Part shown: piece after piece, positions 18,401-27,223 of the stretch | Position numbering within the stretch: position 1 is the first letter of the stretch | How the letters are laid out: each line of letters starts with the position of its first letter | Source of the DNA: Shewanella woodyi ATCC 51908 | Lineage (GTDB): Bacteria; Pseudomonadota; Gammaproteobacteria; Enterobacterales; Shewanellaceae | Length of the DNA stretch: 64,000 bases | Direction of reading: 5' to 3' | Assembly: GCF_000019525.1 (NCBI RefSeq) | Contig: NC_010506.1 | Location: forward strand, 744,001 to 808,000 | The notes under the pieces: generated by a model | Databases searched by the model: none | Seen by the model: only the letters and a program-made list of their open reading frames with translations | Told to the model about the DNA's origin: nothing | Translations under genes and position numbers: made by a program

Positions 18401-18710
18401 GACGGGCTACCCACGAAAGCTAAGCGCAGATGATCTCTCAATACCTGAGCGTATCTTAGTCGTTGCCGATATCTTTGAGGCCTTGACCGCCGCCGATAGG
18501 CCCTACAAAAAGGCTAAGCCTCTTAGTGTTGCCATCGATATCTTGCATAAGATGGCATTGGATGAACACTTAGATATGGATATTTTTAGACTGTTTCTCT
18601 CAAGTGGGATCTACCTAGACTATGCCCATAAGTTTCTTGATGTTAAACAGATTAATGAAGTTGATGTGGCCAAATATTTAAACCAAGAGCCGATGAAAAA
18701 GAGTGCGTAA
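15489..18710 (+). CDS. Transmembrane receptor with SBP_bac_3 sensor and HD-GYP phosphodiesterase, paralogue 3
   Basis: Third and most divergent tandem paralogue, 1073 residues. Architecture as in the other two: TM1 (about 15-37), Cache-like region (DASVRPWFVGA), SBP_bac_3 domain (LLVSNETDWAPIDFA), TM2, HAMP-like linker, HD-GYP with HCNRV, HDCGK, HHE and GTGYP. It has extra residues in the insertion between HD and GYP (around EVSSCENGPNE) and a C-terminal extension ending QEPMKKSA. CAGGGATACT precedes the ATG. The gap to paralogue 2 is 218 bases, enough for its own promoter. The peroxidase gene follows after 63 bases and may be cotranscribed. Confidence 0.87.
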   Translation: MGVETKVSNKRFTIRFTVVGIFILATIVTASIAIGLQYYFSNTMATESAVKLYNLTAKNTSSYLTQVDNRATNTTQLLSNFDDLVTDGAFNPEAQQAFAEVMRTNSLFYAIYIGMPNGDFYELINLDAHPIIRSQLNASHLDRWVIITISGEGELRQRDQSYLDEQFNLRVTHSEHSEYDASVRPWFVGANTESVSKTEPYLFQHLQSPGQTYSIKLAESGAVLALDIALSTLSDFLVMQGEDEREAGIHEKIYLYKESGELIASNQIQKRGVEIPESRELKLSSKQRDLVAATQPLLVSNETDWAPIDFAISGMPQGYSIDLLNLISEMTGLRLRYINGFSWSELTQNYKAHELDMLHSVLKTDETRLLGEFSAPFLELPFALVTLPGIAPITHIEQLNGKQLAIPVGWSIIEVIRKNYPQIEIIEMASTYAILHAVEEGEVFAALDSSIILHYTANQFFVEAIQYHEQLDFSPVEVDTGLHIVMPAQEQAVMEVINLALANITPEQTLALRAKWFGEGDKKTLSTQGTVPFEALIELAASPNEQKRLIQRELNGVEEFIYVTPIGGRSSGEKEYLAIVVPKQQLLAASIEKVLQSIFFTSICLLLILPVSWLFSSPIIRPIKLLAIENEKIKNRQYDEVRNVDSNISELDELATSMMDMSVSIKQHEDNQKALMESFIKLIAQAIDDKSPYTAGHCNRVPELGLMLVEAAQISELAPFKDFKFNSEDEHREFRIAAWLHDCGKITTPEYIVDKGTKLEAVYNRIHEVRMRFEVLWRDAEIEYLKRVSSEVSSCENGPNELLLAELAHKREQLIEDFEFIANANVGGEFMGQEAKDRLAQLANITWERHFDDRLGLSPVEELNLSTQEGEISYPVTESLLSDRAEHIIKRVNKVEFDPKFGIKMAIPEHQYNLGELYNLSISRGTLTAEDRFKINEHVTSTIKMLENLPFPPELARVPRYASTHHETLKGTGYPRKLSADDLSIPERILVVADIFEALTAADRPYKKAKPLSVAIDILHKMALDEHLDMDIFRLFLSSGIYLDYAHKFLDVKQINEVDVAKYLNQEPMKKSA

Positions 18711-18773
18711 TAGCGAATATTCAGTTGTTCACTAAGCTTAACAGTTCAAGGAATGCAACACAGTAGGGATACT

Positions 18774-20273
18774 ATGAGATCAAAAAGTTTACTGCTTGTA
18801 CTAAGTACAAGCTTATTATTGAGCGCTTGTTCAGATAGCGACAGTCAAGATGAAACAGCACTAGAACAAGAGGTTGTGACTAAGGAGCTAAGAGGGGAGA
18901 TTAGGCTTGCGTCACTCAGTGGTGATCCCAGTTTGAATAGGAGTGTGCCCGAAGCAAGTAGTCCTCTTGCAGTGTTGGGGATGCAACTCTTTTACAGTCA
19001 GGCATTGAGTGGTGATATGGATACCGCCTGTGTTAGCTGCCATCACCCAAAACTCGGAGGTGGTGATAATTTAGCGCTTTCAATTGGTGTCGAAGCTGCC
19101 GACCCTCTGTTACTTGGCCCAGGTCGCGAACATAGTTCAGCGGGACATGATTATGACGGTGGCCCAACGGTGCCAAGAAATGCGCCTACAACCTTTAATA
19201 TTGCCCTGTGGGATAGGGCGATATTTCATGATGGTCGACTCGAGAGTATAGAGGGCACTGAAAATATGAACGGTGAAGGCACCAATATGGTGTCACCGGA
19301 CTCTCCAGACCGAGCCACGCCTGATGAGAGTGCGGCCAATCTAACCGTGATGCAAGCCATGTTCCCTGTGACCTCGAGTGAAGAGATGAAGGGCCATCAT
19401 TTTCAAGAGTATGATAATCAAGAGATCCGCCAATATCTCGTTGAGCGTTTGCGCGGAGAGACAGGCGAGCTAGTGACGAATGAGTGGTTAGCTGCATTTC
19501 AGTTAGGGTTACAAGATCCCGATGGAACCGCCGAAAGCCTTATTACCCAAACTAATATATTTACAGCCATTGGTGAATTTGAGCGTTCTCAAGTATTTGT
19601 TAATAGCCCCTGGAAGTCATTTGTTCAGGGAGATGATGATGCCATCTCTCTTAATAGTAAAAAGGGAGCCCTGATATTTTTTAAACCACAAGAGCAGGGG
19701 GGAGCAAATTGTGCGAGTTGCCATAAAGGAGATTTTTTCACCGACGAGGAGTATCACAATATCGCCATGGTGCAAGTTGGCCGTGGTAAAGGGGATGGAG
19801 AGAGTGGGAGCAATGATTTTGGCCGTTTTAAGGTAACTCAACTTGAACGTGATAAGTTTGCCTTTCGAACCCCAAGTTTATTAAATATAACCCAAATGGG
19901 CCCCTATGGTCATGCGGGGAGTTATCATTCCTTGGAAGCCGTAGTCAGGCACCACCTTGATGTTAATGATGCCATCAATAACTATGACGCTGATGCGAAT
20001 ATTGAGCAGCAGGGCGTGCAAACTCAAAATATGATGAGCAATACCTTAGCCGCGCTGAATAAGCTTAATGCCGAGCGCAATGCAGGCACTGAGGGAGTGT
20101 TGCAAGATAGGGCGCTTAGCGATGAAGAGTTCGATCAACTAATCTCATTTCTGCACACTTTAACCGACAGCTGTATTGCCGATGCAGATAATACTCAATG
20201 TTTAGCCCCTTGGATCCCTGGTGATGATATTGCCGATCCTGATGGGCTGAGATTAGAAGCTGTCATAAGGTAG
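18774..20273 (+). CDS. Lipoprotein di-haem cytochrome c peroxidase (CcpA/MauG family)
   Basis: Periplasmic di-haem peroxidase-family protein, reducing hydrogen peroxide with electrons from cytochrome c, or oxidising another substrate as MauG relatives do. Two c-type haem sites are visible: CVSCH (residues 86-90) and CASCH (313-317). The start at 18774 is preferred over 18753 because AGGGATACT precedes it exactly as for the gene upstream, and it yields a lipoprotein signal peptide with lipobox LSAC (Cys19). Asp after the cysteine stretch (CSDSDSQD) is compatible with inner-membrane retention, but this is uncertain because Ser occupies position +2. At 499 residues it is longer than classical CcpA (about 330), with extended loops. 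Confidence 0.88.
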   Translation: MRSKSLLLVLSTSLLLSACSDSDSQDETALEQEVVTKELRGEIRLASLSGDPSLNRSVPEASSPLAVLGMQLFYSQALSGDMDTACVSCHHPKLGGGDNLALSIGVEAADPLLLGPGREHSSAGHDYDGGPTVPRNAPTTFNIALWDRAIFHDGRLESIEGTENMNGEGTNMVSPDSPDRATPDESAANLTVMQAMFPVTSSEEMKGHHFQEYDNQEIRQYLVERLRGETGELVTNEWLAAFQLGLQDPDGTAESLITQTNIFTAIGEFERSQVFVNSPWKSFVQGDDDAISLNSKKGALIFFKPQEQGGANCASCHKGDFFTDEEYHNIAMVQVGRGKGDGESGSNDFGRFKVTQLERDKFAFRTPSLLNITQMGPYGHAGSYHSLEAVVRHHLDVNDAINNYDADANIEQQGVQTQNMMSNTLAALNKLNAERNAGTEGVLQDRALSDEEFDQLISFLHTLTDSCIADADNTQCLAPWIPGDDIADPDGLRLEAVIR

Positions 20274-20324
20274 CTGTTTTCCTCAATGATATCTGTATGA
20301 GCCACCTGTGTAAGTGATCGCAAT

Positions 20325-20352
20325 AAGACAGGGGAGCTATCTCCTGTCTTTA
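20325..20352 (+). terminator. Intrinsic terminator after the peroxidase gene
   Basis: AAGACAGGGGAG, loop CTAT, CTCCTGTCTT; one unpaired base in a 10-bp stem with a modest T-rich tail. Confidence 0.6.
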
Positions 20353-20512
20353 GATTCAGTAAGAGTGGAGCAAGTGGTTGAGAGTTTCCAATCTAAACAC
20401 AAATTAATTGTTCAGGATTAATCTCGTGTTAAAATGCGCTCGGCGAGTCATATGACCGTCAGATAGGCCGCTTAGTGTCTCCCTTAATTCCCCATCATTG
20501 ATTAGAGTCTTT

Positions 20513-21679
20513 ATGAAACGGATTTTACTGTTAACCCTGTTTGCTTTTTCTAATGCGGCGATTGCCGTAGAACCTCTGTTTGAAACCCCAAAAGATATGG
20601 AGCCAACTTGGGTGGACGATATTTTGTCTGTCTTTGGTGCAGATGGTGAGTTTGATGAGAGCAAAGCCATTGATATGAGCTATCTTCCAACAGCTTATTA
20701 CACGCCGGAGAAGAAGTTTGGGGTTGGCCTTTTGATGGTTGGCCTATATAAAACCGACGGTGCTTCGGCACAGGAGCAGCCCTCATCTTTGGTGCTGAAT
20801 TCATTTGTTTCGATGAACAACTCCTACGGCGTTGAAGTTGAAAATATGACCTTTTTTAACGGCGGTAAGCAAAGGTTATTATTGGAACTAGAGCTTCACA
20901 ATGAAGCATCTGTTTATTATGGCCAAGGGATAGAACAAGGTCACTTAGACAGTAACCACCATGAGTTTGAGGAGCAGCTATACAGCTTTAAACCTCGTTG
21001 GATGACTGAAGTTGCCGATAACTACTTTGTCGGTGTGGGTGCCAATTTTGTCTACGCCAGCGCAGACAAGTTTCAGTTAGCTGAAACAGAGGTACCTGTT
21101 GATTCCAGTACTATTTTGCCTGATAACGTCAGCTCAGGCGTGGTGGTGACCAGTATTTATGACTCGCGAGATTATCGTTTAAATGCCACCAAAGGTTGGT
21201 TATTTCAAATCGACGCGGGCTTATATCAAAACAGTGAATACGCTTCGTTTTCGACCTATGATCTTGAGTTGGCCAATTACATCGATTTAAGTTCTACCTC
21301 CATTTTGAGCTCAGCACCTGGATTAATTGCATGGCAGCTACAGGGGCATTTTACCGATGGCGATGTGCCTTGGAACATGCTACCTGACTTAGGTGGCTCT
21401 AACGCCATGCGTGGTTATATTAAGGGGCGCTACCGTGACGAGCAGATGATGATGGGGCAAGTTGAGTATCGCTTACCTATATTCCAGCGTTACGGCATGG
21501 TTTTCTGGGGCGCAGCTGGAAGCGTCGCACCTAAGATAGGTGATCTGACCGATGAGCTATTAACCTCCTACGGAACCGGCTTCCGCTTTAAGATTAAAGA
21601 TAATATCAATCTGCGTCTTGATGTGGGCGTGGGTGAAAATGAGACCAACTTCTACCTGAATGTGAACGAAGTTTTTTGA
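20513..21679 (+). CDS. Omp85/BamA-type outer-membrane beta-barrel protein
   Basis: A 388-residue secreted protein with a signal peptide (MKRILLLTLFAFSNAAIA) and a C-terminal half resembling the surface-antigen (BamA/TamA) barrel: TSIYDSRDYRLNATKGWLFQI, GGSNAMRGYIKGRYRD, QVEYRLPIF, and a terminal Phe (NEVF) as required for BAM recognition. No POTRA repeats precede the barrel, so it is a short Omp85-like protein of unknown cargo. ATG at 20513 is preferred to the upstream TTG at 20498. The next gene starts 2 bases after the stop, so the two form an operon. Confidence 0.8.
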   Translation: MKRILLLTLFAFSNAAIAVEPLFETPKDMEPTWVDDILSVFGADGEFDESKAIDMSYLPTAYYTPEKKFGVGLLMVGLYKTDGASAQEQPSSLVLNSFVSMNNSYGVEVENMTFFNGGKQRLLLELELHNEASVYYGQGIEQGHLDSNHHEFEEQLYSFKPRWMTEVADNYFVGVGANFVYASADKFQLAETEVPVDSSTILPDNVSSGVVVTSIYDSRDYRLNATKGWLFQIDAGLYQNSEYASFSTYDLELANYIDLSSTSILSSAPGLIAWQLQGHFTDGDVPWNMLPDLGGSNAMRGYIKGRYRDEQMMMGQVEYRLPIFQRYGMVFWGAAGSVAPKIGDLTDELLTSYGTGFRFKIKDNINLRLDVGVGENETNFYLNVNEVF

Positions 21680-21681
21680 TT

Positions 21682-22443
21682 ATGCGTCATGCTATTGGAG
21701 CCACCACTCCACTGATGTCAATTTTAATATTGACCTCAGCTTTGGTAGGGGTCAGCAATAGAGCTTTTGCCAGTGATGAACTGGCAAAGCCGTTAGATTT
21801 GCCATTGGCAAGCTGTAATCGCATATCACACTATGCTATCTACCTCAGTGGTATTCACACTGGCACCATGAGCAGAACTGAAACTTGGCAGGGGAAAACG
21901 GCAGTAGTGAGCTCTGAGAGTAAGGCCAGTATTCTAGGGATCGGCACTCAATATCAGCAGCGAGCAGAACTCTCTTGGTCAGATAGCACCCATGAATGGC
22001 TTACTGATAACTTTCATCAAAAGGTGACAGGGTTTCGATCTCGGGATATGCGTGCGAGCTTTAAAGAAGCTGGACTTGAATCTCGCGTCGATATTGACGG
22101 TGAAATAGATACCTATAGTTCCAAAACCATCCCGATTAGAGATGTAGATACCTTAGCGATTCAAATTCGTGAATATCTGCTGCAAGGACGAAAGCAGTTC
22201 GCTCTAATTAGGCAAGCTTCAGATGCGATAGAGCCTTACCAACTCTATGTGCAAGAGCTGCAGAGTGAAAATATTGCGCCTTGGGGAGAGTTAAGCTTAA
22301 TACCCGTTGAGCAAACTGGCGCCGAAGATGTTACTTACTACTTTGCCCCCGCTCTGGACTATCAACTAGTTAAAGCTCGCTACCACGGCTTTATACTCCA
22401 TGGTTTGATAGAGCTTGATAGTTATACTTCAACTTGTGAGTGA
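21682..22443 (+). CDS. Periplasmic DUF3108/DUF6134-like protein
   Basis: A 253-residue exported protein: hydrophobic signal (about residues 8-33, cleavage after NRAFA), then a beta-rich domain with SHYAIYLSGIHTGTMSRTE, similar in style to DUF3108/DUF6134 proteins that bind the outer-membrane periplasmic face. The family call is tentative. ATG at 21682 is chosen over the TTG at 21676. Translational coupling with the barrel gene directly upstream suggests that the two products act together at the outer membrane. Confidence 0.6.
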   Translation: MRHAIGATTPLMSILILTSALVGVSNRAFASDELAKPLDLPLASCNRISHYAIYLSGIHTGTMSRTETWQGKTAVVSSESKASILGIGTQYQQRAELSWSDSTHEWLTDNFHQKVTGFRSRDMRASFKEAGLESRVDIDGEIDTYSSKTIPIRDVDTLAIQIREYLLQGRKQFALIRQASDAIEPYQLYVQELQSENIAPWGELSLIPVEQTGAEDVTYYFAPALDYQLVKARYHGFILHGLIELDSYTSTCE

Positions 22444-23061
22444 ACTCATTTCTGCCATATCCATCTTGCAGTCTTATTTTGTGAAAACAGGCTTTTTAAT
22501 TTGCAAAATAGATGTAGATTCTTGTTTGTATAAGTCATACGAAGGAATGAAAATAGTGTTTAATCTATATTCCAAGTGGAAGCTATTATTTAATTAAATA
22601 TTCATGGATCAAAGTATAATAGTAACAAGTTGAACCTGTTCTGAGTATGTAGTCAGGTGCCAATACTTTTTAAACCCAGATTGTTTTATCTAATATTTAT
22701 AAATATTTATTTGGATGGTGGATTGTTTTTTATTGAGAACGCCCTCTGTTTTATCTTCGATATTATAATCAATAAATAGTCAGTTATTCATAATCTTCAT
22801 GTTTAAATCATTACTACACCATCTAGCAGTGTCTTTAATTCACCCCTTAAATCTCCCCCAATAGTTTTATTGATATTTTTCTGGATATAGATAAGTTAAC
22901 CCTACTTCAAGTTGTTGATGGTGCAATCAACGCTATATTTTGTTTACCGTAGCTTATCTGTCTATGGTTTGGCTTGTTGCGTGGTTGATTGTAATTGTCG
23001 TTCTTGGCTTTGGTGAAGAGAATCTATCTCTTTGTATATAGGGAAATGTCTAGAGGTTATT
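22444..23061. other. AT-rich intergenic region, no gene seen
   Basis: About 600 bases with no coding signal. The 60-codon frame at 22415-22597 overlaps the preceding gene and has no homology or ribosome site. No clear hairpin or operator found; the endonuclease promoter must lie near its end. Confidence 0.4.
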
Positions 23062-24462
23062 ATGTTTTACCAACTTAAACATAAGGTTAATCGTATTGGT
23101 GCGATATTTATTGCTGCATTTATTACTATACCTGCAAGTGCAGAAATACCTGCTAATTATTATCAATCAGTGGATGAATCCACACCTGAGAGTTTACGTA
23201 ACTCTCTGCATCAAATAATTAAGGGACATACAAAAATCCCCTATACCTCTTCATCAACAGATACTTGGGATGTATTGGAACAAGCCGATGAAGATCCTAA
23301 TAATTCCAACAATGTAATAGATGTTTATAAAAATGCTAGTTACAGAAAAGTTGGTGGTGGTAATTCAAATTATAACCGTGAACACTCTTGGCCTAAGTCT
23401 TACGGGTTTCCAAATAATGTTTCGAGTAATTACCCATATACAGATATGCACCATCTATTTATAGCTAATGGCAGCTATAACTCTAGTCGAAGTAATAAGC
23501 CCTATGCTGATTGCACAAGCTGCAATGAAAAAGTAACGCTTTTAAATGATGGGCGTGGTGGTTCGGCAACAGAGTCAAACTGGACCGTAGGTTCATTCGA
23601 GTCGGGAAGTTGGGAAACATGGGAGGGGAGAAAGGGAGATGTGGCACGTGCATTGATGTATATGGCCATTAGATATGAAGGGGGAAGCCATGCAGTAACT
23701 GGCCACATGGAGCCAGACTTAATCTTAACTGACGATCGGAGTTTAATAGGAGCATCGAACACTGGCTCAAATATCGCTGTAGCTTATATGGGGTTAAGGG
23801 CTGAACTGATAGATTGGAGTAGGGAAGATCCAGTTGATGATTATGAATTAAGGCACAATGAAGTTGTATTTACTTACCAAGGAAATAGGAATCCATTTAT
23901 CGATCACCCTGAATATATTGCTTGTGTATTTGAGGAGATCTGTTCAGGTAATGGTGGTGGGACTCCCCCGCCAGCTTCTACTAATGCATGGATAAATGAG
24001 ATCCACTATGACAATCGTGGAGGTGACGTTAATGAGTCGGTTGAAATCCTTGCTCCAGCAGCAACAAACTTACTTAACTGGCGAATCGAAGCATACAATG
24101 GCAATAACAGCTCACTTTACAAAACAGTCGAATTGTCAGGTACTGTACCTGATCAGCAAAATGGCTTTGGTAGTATCAACTTTAACATTAAGGGAATACA
24201 AAATGGCTCAGCTGACGGACTCGCACTGATTAATCCTCAAGGCGAAGTTGTACAGTTTCTTAGCTATGAGGGGACTTTAGTGGCACAAAATGGCAGTGCA
24301 GAGGGGATGGAGTCAACAGATATTGGTGTTATGGAGACAAACTCTACTCAGTCAGGGTATTCACTTCAGTTAAGTGGTCATGGACAAGAGTATAGTGACT
24401 TTATATGGCAGTCTCCGATGCAAAATAGTAGAGGCTCAATTAATCATAACCAATCATTTTAA
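23062..24462 (+). CDS. Secreted endonuclease I with C-terminal lamin-tail domain
   Basis: Extracellular or periplasmic non-specific nuclease, 466 residues. After a signal peptide (cleavage near IPASA) comes an Endonuclease_1 (EndA/NucM-type) domain at about 35-280, with NYNREHSWPKSYGF and YTDMHHLFIANGSYNSSRSN containing the His/Asn metal-site residues. A GGGTPPP linker leads to a lamin-tail (LTD) domain at about 315-460 (WINEIHYDNRGGD...SVEI). ATG at 23062 follows AGAGG; the frame upstream starts only with TTG. Shewanella secretes related enzymes to degrade extracellular DNA as phosphate source; that role is inferred here. Confidence 0.88.
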   Translation: MFYQLKHKVNRIGAIFIAAFITIPASAEIPANYYQSVDESTPESLRNSLHQIIKGHTKIPYTSSSTDTWDVLEQADEDPNNSNNVIDVYKNASYRKVGGGNSNYNREHSWPKSYGFPNNVSSNYPYTDMHHLFIANGSYNSSRSNKPYADCTSCNEKVTLLNDGRGGSATESNWTVGSFESGSWETWEGRKGDVARALMYMAIRYEGGSHAVTGHMEPDLILTDDRSLIGASNTGSNIAVAYMGLRAELIDWSREDPVDDYELRHNEVVFTYQGNRNPFIDHPEYIACVFEEICSGNGGGTPPPASTNAWINEIHYDNRGGDVNESVEILAPAATNLLNWRIEAYNGNNSSLYKTVELSGTVPDQQNGFGSINFNIKGIQNGSADGLALINPQGEVVQFLSYEGTLVAQNGSAEGMESTDIGVMETNSTQSGYSLQLSGHGQEYSDFIWQSPMQNSRGSINHNQSF

Positions 24463-24482
24463 AGCTAGGTATTAATATCAAT

Positions 24483-24516
24483 AAGGTAACCTCGCTTTGG
24501 CAGAGGGGTTACCTTT
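24483..24516. terminator. Intrinsic terminator between endonuclease and accC
   Basis: AAGGTAACC stem pairs with GGTTACCTT around a CTCGCTTTGGCAGAGG loop that itself can pair (CTC/GAG). The genes converge here. Confidence 0.65.
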
Positions 24517-24630
24517 AAAGAGGGCTCACCATTTTCAATGGTTGGCAATATTACAGCGAAGCTATCTAGCAGTGAGCTTGCGAACATCTTAGCAGGCATG
24601 TAGTGCTGCCCTAGCAGGGCGAAGCCCGCT

Positions 24631-25989
24631 CTATTTCTTCTCGAGCACCTGCTTTTCTAAGTAGTGTATCGACTGTCCGCCCTCTCTAAAGCCTCTGTCT
24701 TTTAGGATCTGTTGGAGCAGAGCTTGGTTTGTCGAAATCCCTTCGATAGTTAACTCATCCAATGCAGTTTGCATACGGGCGATAGCTTGATCTCGTGTAG
24801 TGCCCCAAGTAATAAGCTTGCCTATCATGGAGTCATAATAAGGAGGGACCGTGTAACCTGAGTAGAGGTGGGAGTCCCAACGTACGCCGATGCCGCCAGG
24901 GGCGTGAAAGCCTGTGATTGTTCCGGGAGAAGGAGTGAAGGTGTGGGGGTCTTCAGCATTAATGCGGCACTCTATGCTATGGCCGTTAAGTTGAATATCT
25001 TGCTGTTTAATAGTGAGCGCTCTGCCCGATGCTATCTCAAGTTGGGCGTGAATAAGATCGATGCCAGTTATCATTTCAGTGATGGGGTGCTCGACCTGAA
25101 TGCGGGTATTCATCTCGATAAAATAGAACTCACCAGCCTCGAAGAGAAACTCGAAAGTACCTGCACCGCGATAGCCTATCTCGATACACGCATTGGCGCA
25201 GAGCTTACCTATTTTGCTGCGTGTGGCGCTATCTATCTCTAATGCTGGCGCCTCTTCCAAGACTTTTTGATGTCGACGCTGCATAGAGCAGTCTCGCTCA
25301 CCTAGATGTATGGCGTTGCCTTGGCCATCTGAGAGGACCTGTATCTCGATATGACGTGGATGTTGAAGATACTTCTCCATATAGAGATCGCCATTAGCAA
25401 AGGCAGCCTTAGCCTCAGCCTGAGTAAGCTCAATCGCCTGAATAAGTTCATCGCTATGGTGGACGACTCGCATCCCTTTTCCACCGCCGCCAGCGGTTGC
25501 CTTGACGATAATCGGGTAGCCTATTTTCTCAGCAATCTGTTGATTAAGCTTATTATCTTGAGTCAATACGCCATCAGAGCCCGGTACTGTCGGCACGCCC
25601 ACTTTTTTCATTGCGCTAATAGCAGAGACCTTGTCCCCCATTTTTCGTATCACATCGGCATTGGGGCCGATAAAGGTGAAGCCACTGCGCTGAACCTGCT
25701 CGGCAAAATCTGCATTTTCAGATAAAAAACCATAGCCAGGATGGATAGCATCGGCCTTGGCTTGAGCGGCTGCGGAGATTATCGCCGGTATATTGAGGTA
25801 ACTATCAATAGGGGCAGGCTTACCAATACAGATGGTGTTACTTGCATGTCTTAGATGAAGCTGGTCTCTGTCGGCGGTGGAGTGCACTGCAACGGTTTCA
25901 ATCCCTAATTGCGAGCAGGCGCGCTGAACTCTTAGGGCTATCTCACCACGGTTGGCAATCAATACACGTTTCAGAGGCTCTGGCTTCAT
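24631..25989 (-). CDS. accC: Biotin carboxylase subunit of acetyl-CoA carboxylase
   Basis: ATP-dependent carboxylation of biotin on BCCP, first step of fatty-acid synthesis. A 452-residue protein with the expected signatures: [38 protein letters not shown] (ATP loop), [32 protein letters not shown] and YDSMIGKL. Length and both ends match the family (AccC is about 449). It lies 64 bases downstream of accB. The sequence differs at many positions from the usual gammaproteobacterial AccC that I can recall, and prmA does not follow it, so it may be a second copy. Confidence 0.93.
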   Translation of the reverse strand: MKPEPLKRVLIANRGEIALRVQRACSQLGIETVAVHSTADRDQLHLRHASNTICIGKPAPIDSYLNIPAIISAAAQAKADAIHPGYGFLSENADFAEQVQRSGFTFIGPNADVIRKMGDKVSAISAMKKVGVPTVPGSDGVLTQDNKLNQQIAEKIGYPIIVKATAGGGGKGMRVVHHSDELIQAIELTQAEAKAAFANGDLYMEKYLQHPRHIEIQVLSDGQGNAIHLGERDCSMQRRHQKVLEEAPALEIDSATRSKIGKLCANACIEIGYRGAGTFEFLFEAGEFYFIEMNTRIQVEHPITEMITGIDLIHAQLEIASGRALTIKQQDIQLNGHSIECRINAEDPHTFTPSPGTITGFHAPGGIGVRWDSHLYSGYTVPPYYDSMIGKLITWGTTRDQAIARMQTALDELTIEGISTNQALLQQILKDRGFREGGQSIHYLEKQVLEKK

Positions 25990-26053
25990 CGGTTTTATCT
26001 TCTTTGTTATCTATTAATGAAAGGTGGTTAGCTTTTCGAAACTCGAAACGGCT

Positions 26054-26518
26054 CTATTCATCCTCAATAATGATTAAGGCTTGATCGAACTCCACGCCAT
26101 CACCACTCTCAACTAAGATTTTACTGACGATGCCGGAGCGTAAGGCCTCTATCTGGTTCATCATCTTCATCGCTTCGATAATGCAAATAGGGTCGCCCTG
26201 CTCAACCCTTTGGCCTACTTTACACAATGGTTCAGCCTCTGGTGCCGGAGAGAGGTAAAAGGTACCGACCATAGGCGAGATCACTGTATTTTTTTCATCG
26301 AAGTCGGTGACCTGATCAACGTCACTAGCATCATCTTGGCTGTTATCGACTTGAGGTGAGTTGGCGAGGGTGTGGATCTGCTGAGTGGTTTGAGAAGCGC
26401 TTGTTTGATCTCTATGCTGACAGATCCTGACCGACTCCTCCCCCTCGGTGACCTCAAGTTCGGCGATCCCTGACTCCTGTACTAACTCGATCAACTTCTT
26501 AATTTTTCTAATGTCCAT
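26054..26518 (-). CDS. accB: Biotin carboxyl carrier protein of acetyl-CoA carboxylase
   Basis: A 154-residue BCCP. The N-terminal helix [32 protein letters not shown] is typical; a flexible acidic/Gln-rich linker (about 35-75) leads to the biotinyl domain (78-154), with the biotinylation motif EAMKMMNQ and target Lys118. Located between aroQ (59 bases upstream) and accC (64 bases downstream), in the common aroQ-accB-accC order. The spacer before it contains three heptamer repeats ATGAGYT (26559-26579). Confidence 0.93.
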   Translation of the reverse strand: MDIRKIKKLIELVQESGIAELEVTEGEESVRICQHRDQTSASQTTQQIHTLANSPQVDNSQDDASDVDQVTDFDEKNTVISPMVGTFYLSPAPEAEPLCKVGQRVEQGDPICIIEAMKMMNQIEALRSGIVSKILVESGDGVEFDQALIIIEDE

Positions 26519-26577
26519 AATGGTTCCGATTTATCACAGATGAAAATGCTGACGGGCTATGAGTTATGAGCTATGAG

Positions 26578-27027
26578 CTAAGCCGATGGGCCCTGCAAAC
26601 GATTAATGGCTGACTTGAGGGCAAACTGATAGCCATCGGCGCCTAAACCACAGATAACACCGACGGCTTTATCTGAAAAATAGGAGTGGTGACGGAAAGG
26701 TTCGCGGGCATGAACATTGGATAGGTGAACCTCAATAAAGGGGATCGCGACTCCTAAAATGGCGTCTCTAATGGCGACGCTAGTGTGAGTAAATGCAGCA
26801 GGATTGATGATGATAAAATTGGCATCTGTGCTGTGAATCGCATCAATAAGTTCATGCTCGGCATTGGATTGAATATGCTCAAGTTCAACATCGGCACTGT
26901 TTGCCGTATTTTTCATATTTTGTACGATACTATCTAAAGTGTGATGACCATAATGGCCGGGCTCACGACGCCCTAACAGGTTCAAATTGGGACCATTGAC
27001 CAGTAGAATCTTAGCTTTGGCGCTCAT
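26578..27027 (-). CDS. aroQ: Type II 3-dehydroquinate dehydratase
   Basis: Third step of the shikimate pathway (3-dehydroquinate to 3-dehydroshikimate). Dodecameric type II enzyme of 149 residues: [21 protein letters not shown] with the catalytic Tyr loop, [46 protein letters not shown] and GLGADGY. The start at 27027 follows AAAGGA; the frame extends to 27063 without homology. Probably the first gene of the aroQ-accB-accC transcript. Confidence 0.94.
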   Translation of the reverse strand: MSAKAKILLVNGPNLNLLGRREPGHYGHHTLDSIVQNMKNTANSADVELEHIQSNAEHELIDAIHSTDANFIIINPAAFTHTSVAIRDAILGVAIPFIEVHLSNVHAREPFRHHSYFSDKAVGVICGLGADGYQFALKSAINRLQGPSA

Positions 27028-27223
27028 ATCAAAATCCTTTGAGAATACAGATGAATCGTACATTTATGTACTGATAAGAATAATAGTCTGATTTCACCAG
27101 AAGTTGACGAAGATGTCGACATTTGACTGCTTTTTCGACGAAAATAGCAGGAGCTTCGCCCTGCTATAATGGCACTTCGTGCCTGCGAGAGCGTTCAAAA
27201 CTCACTTCGCGACTAGAAAAGTT

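Noticed and set aside
22415..22597. A 60-codon frame after the DUF3108-like gene
   Set aside because: It overlaps the end of a real gene, lacks a ribosome site and looks like AT-rich noise.
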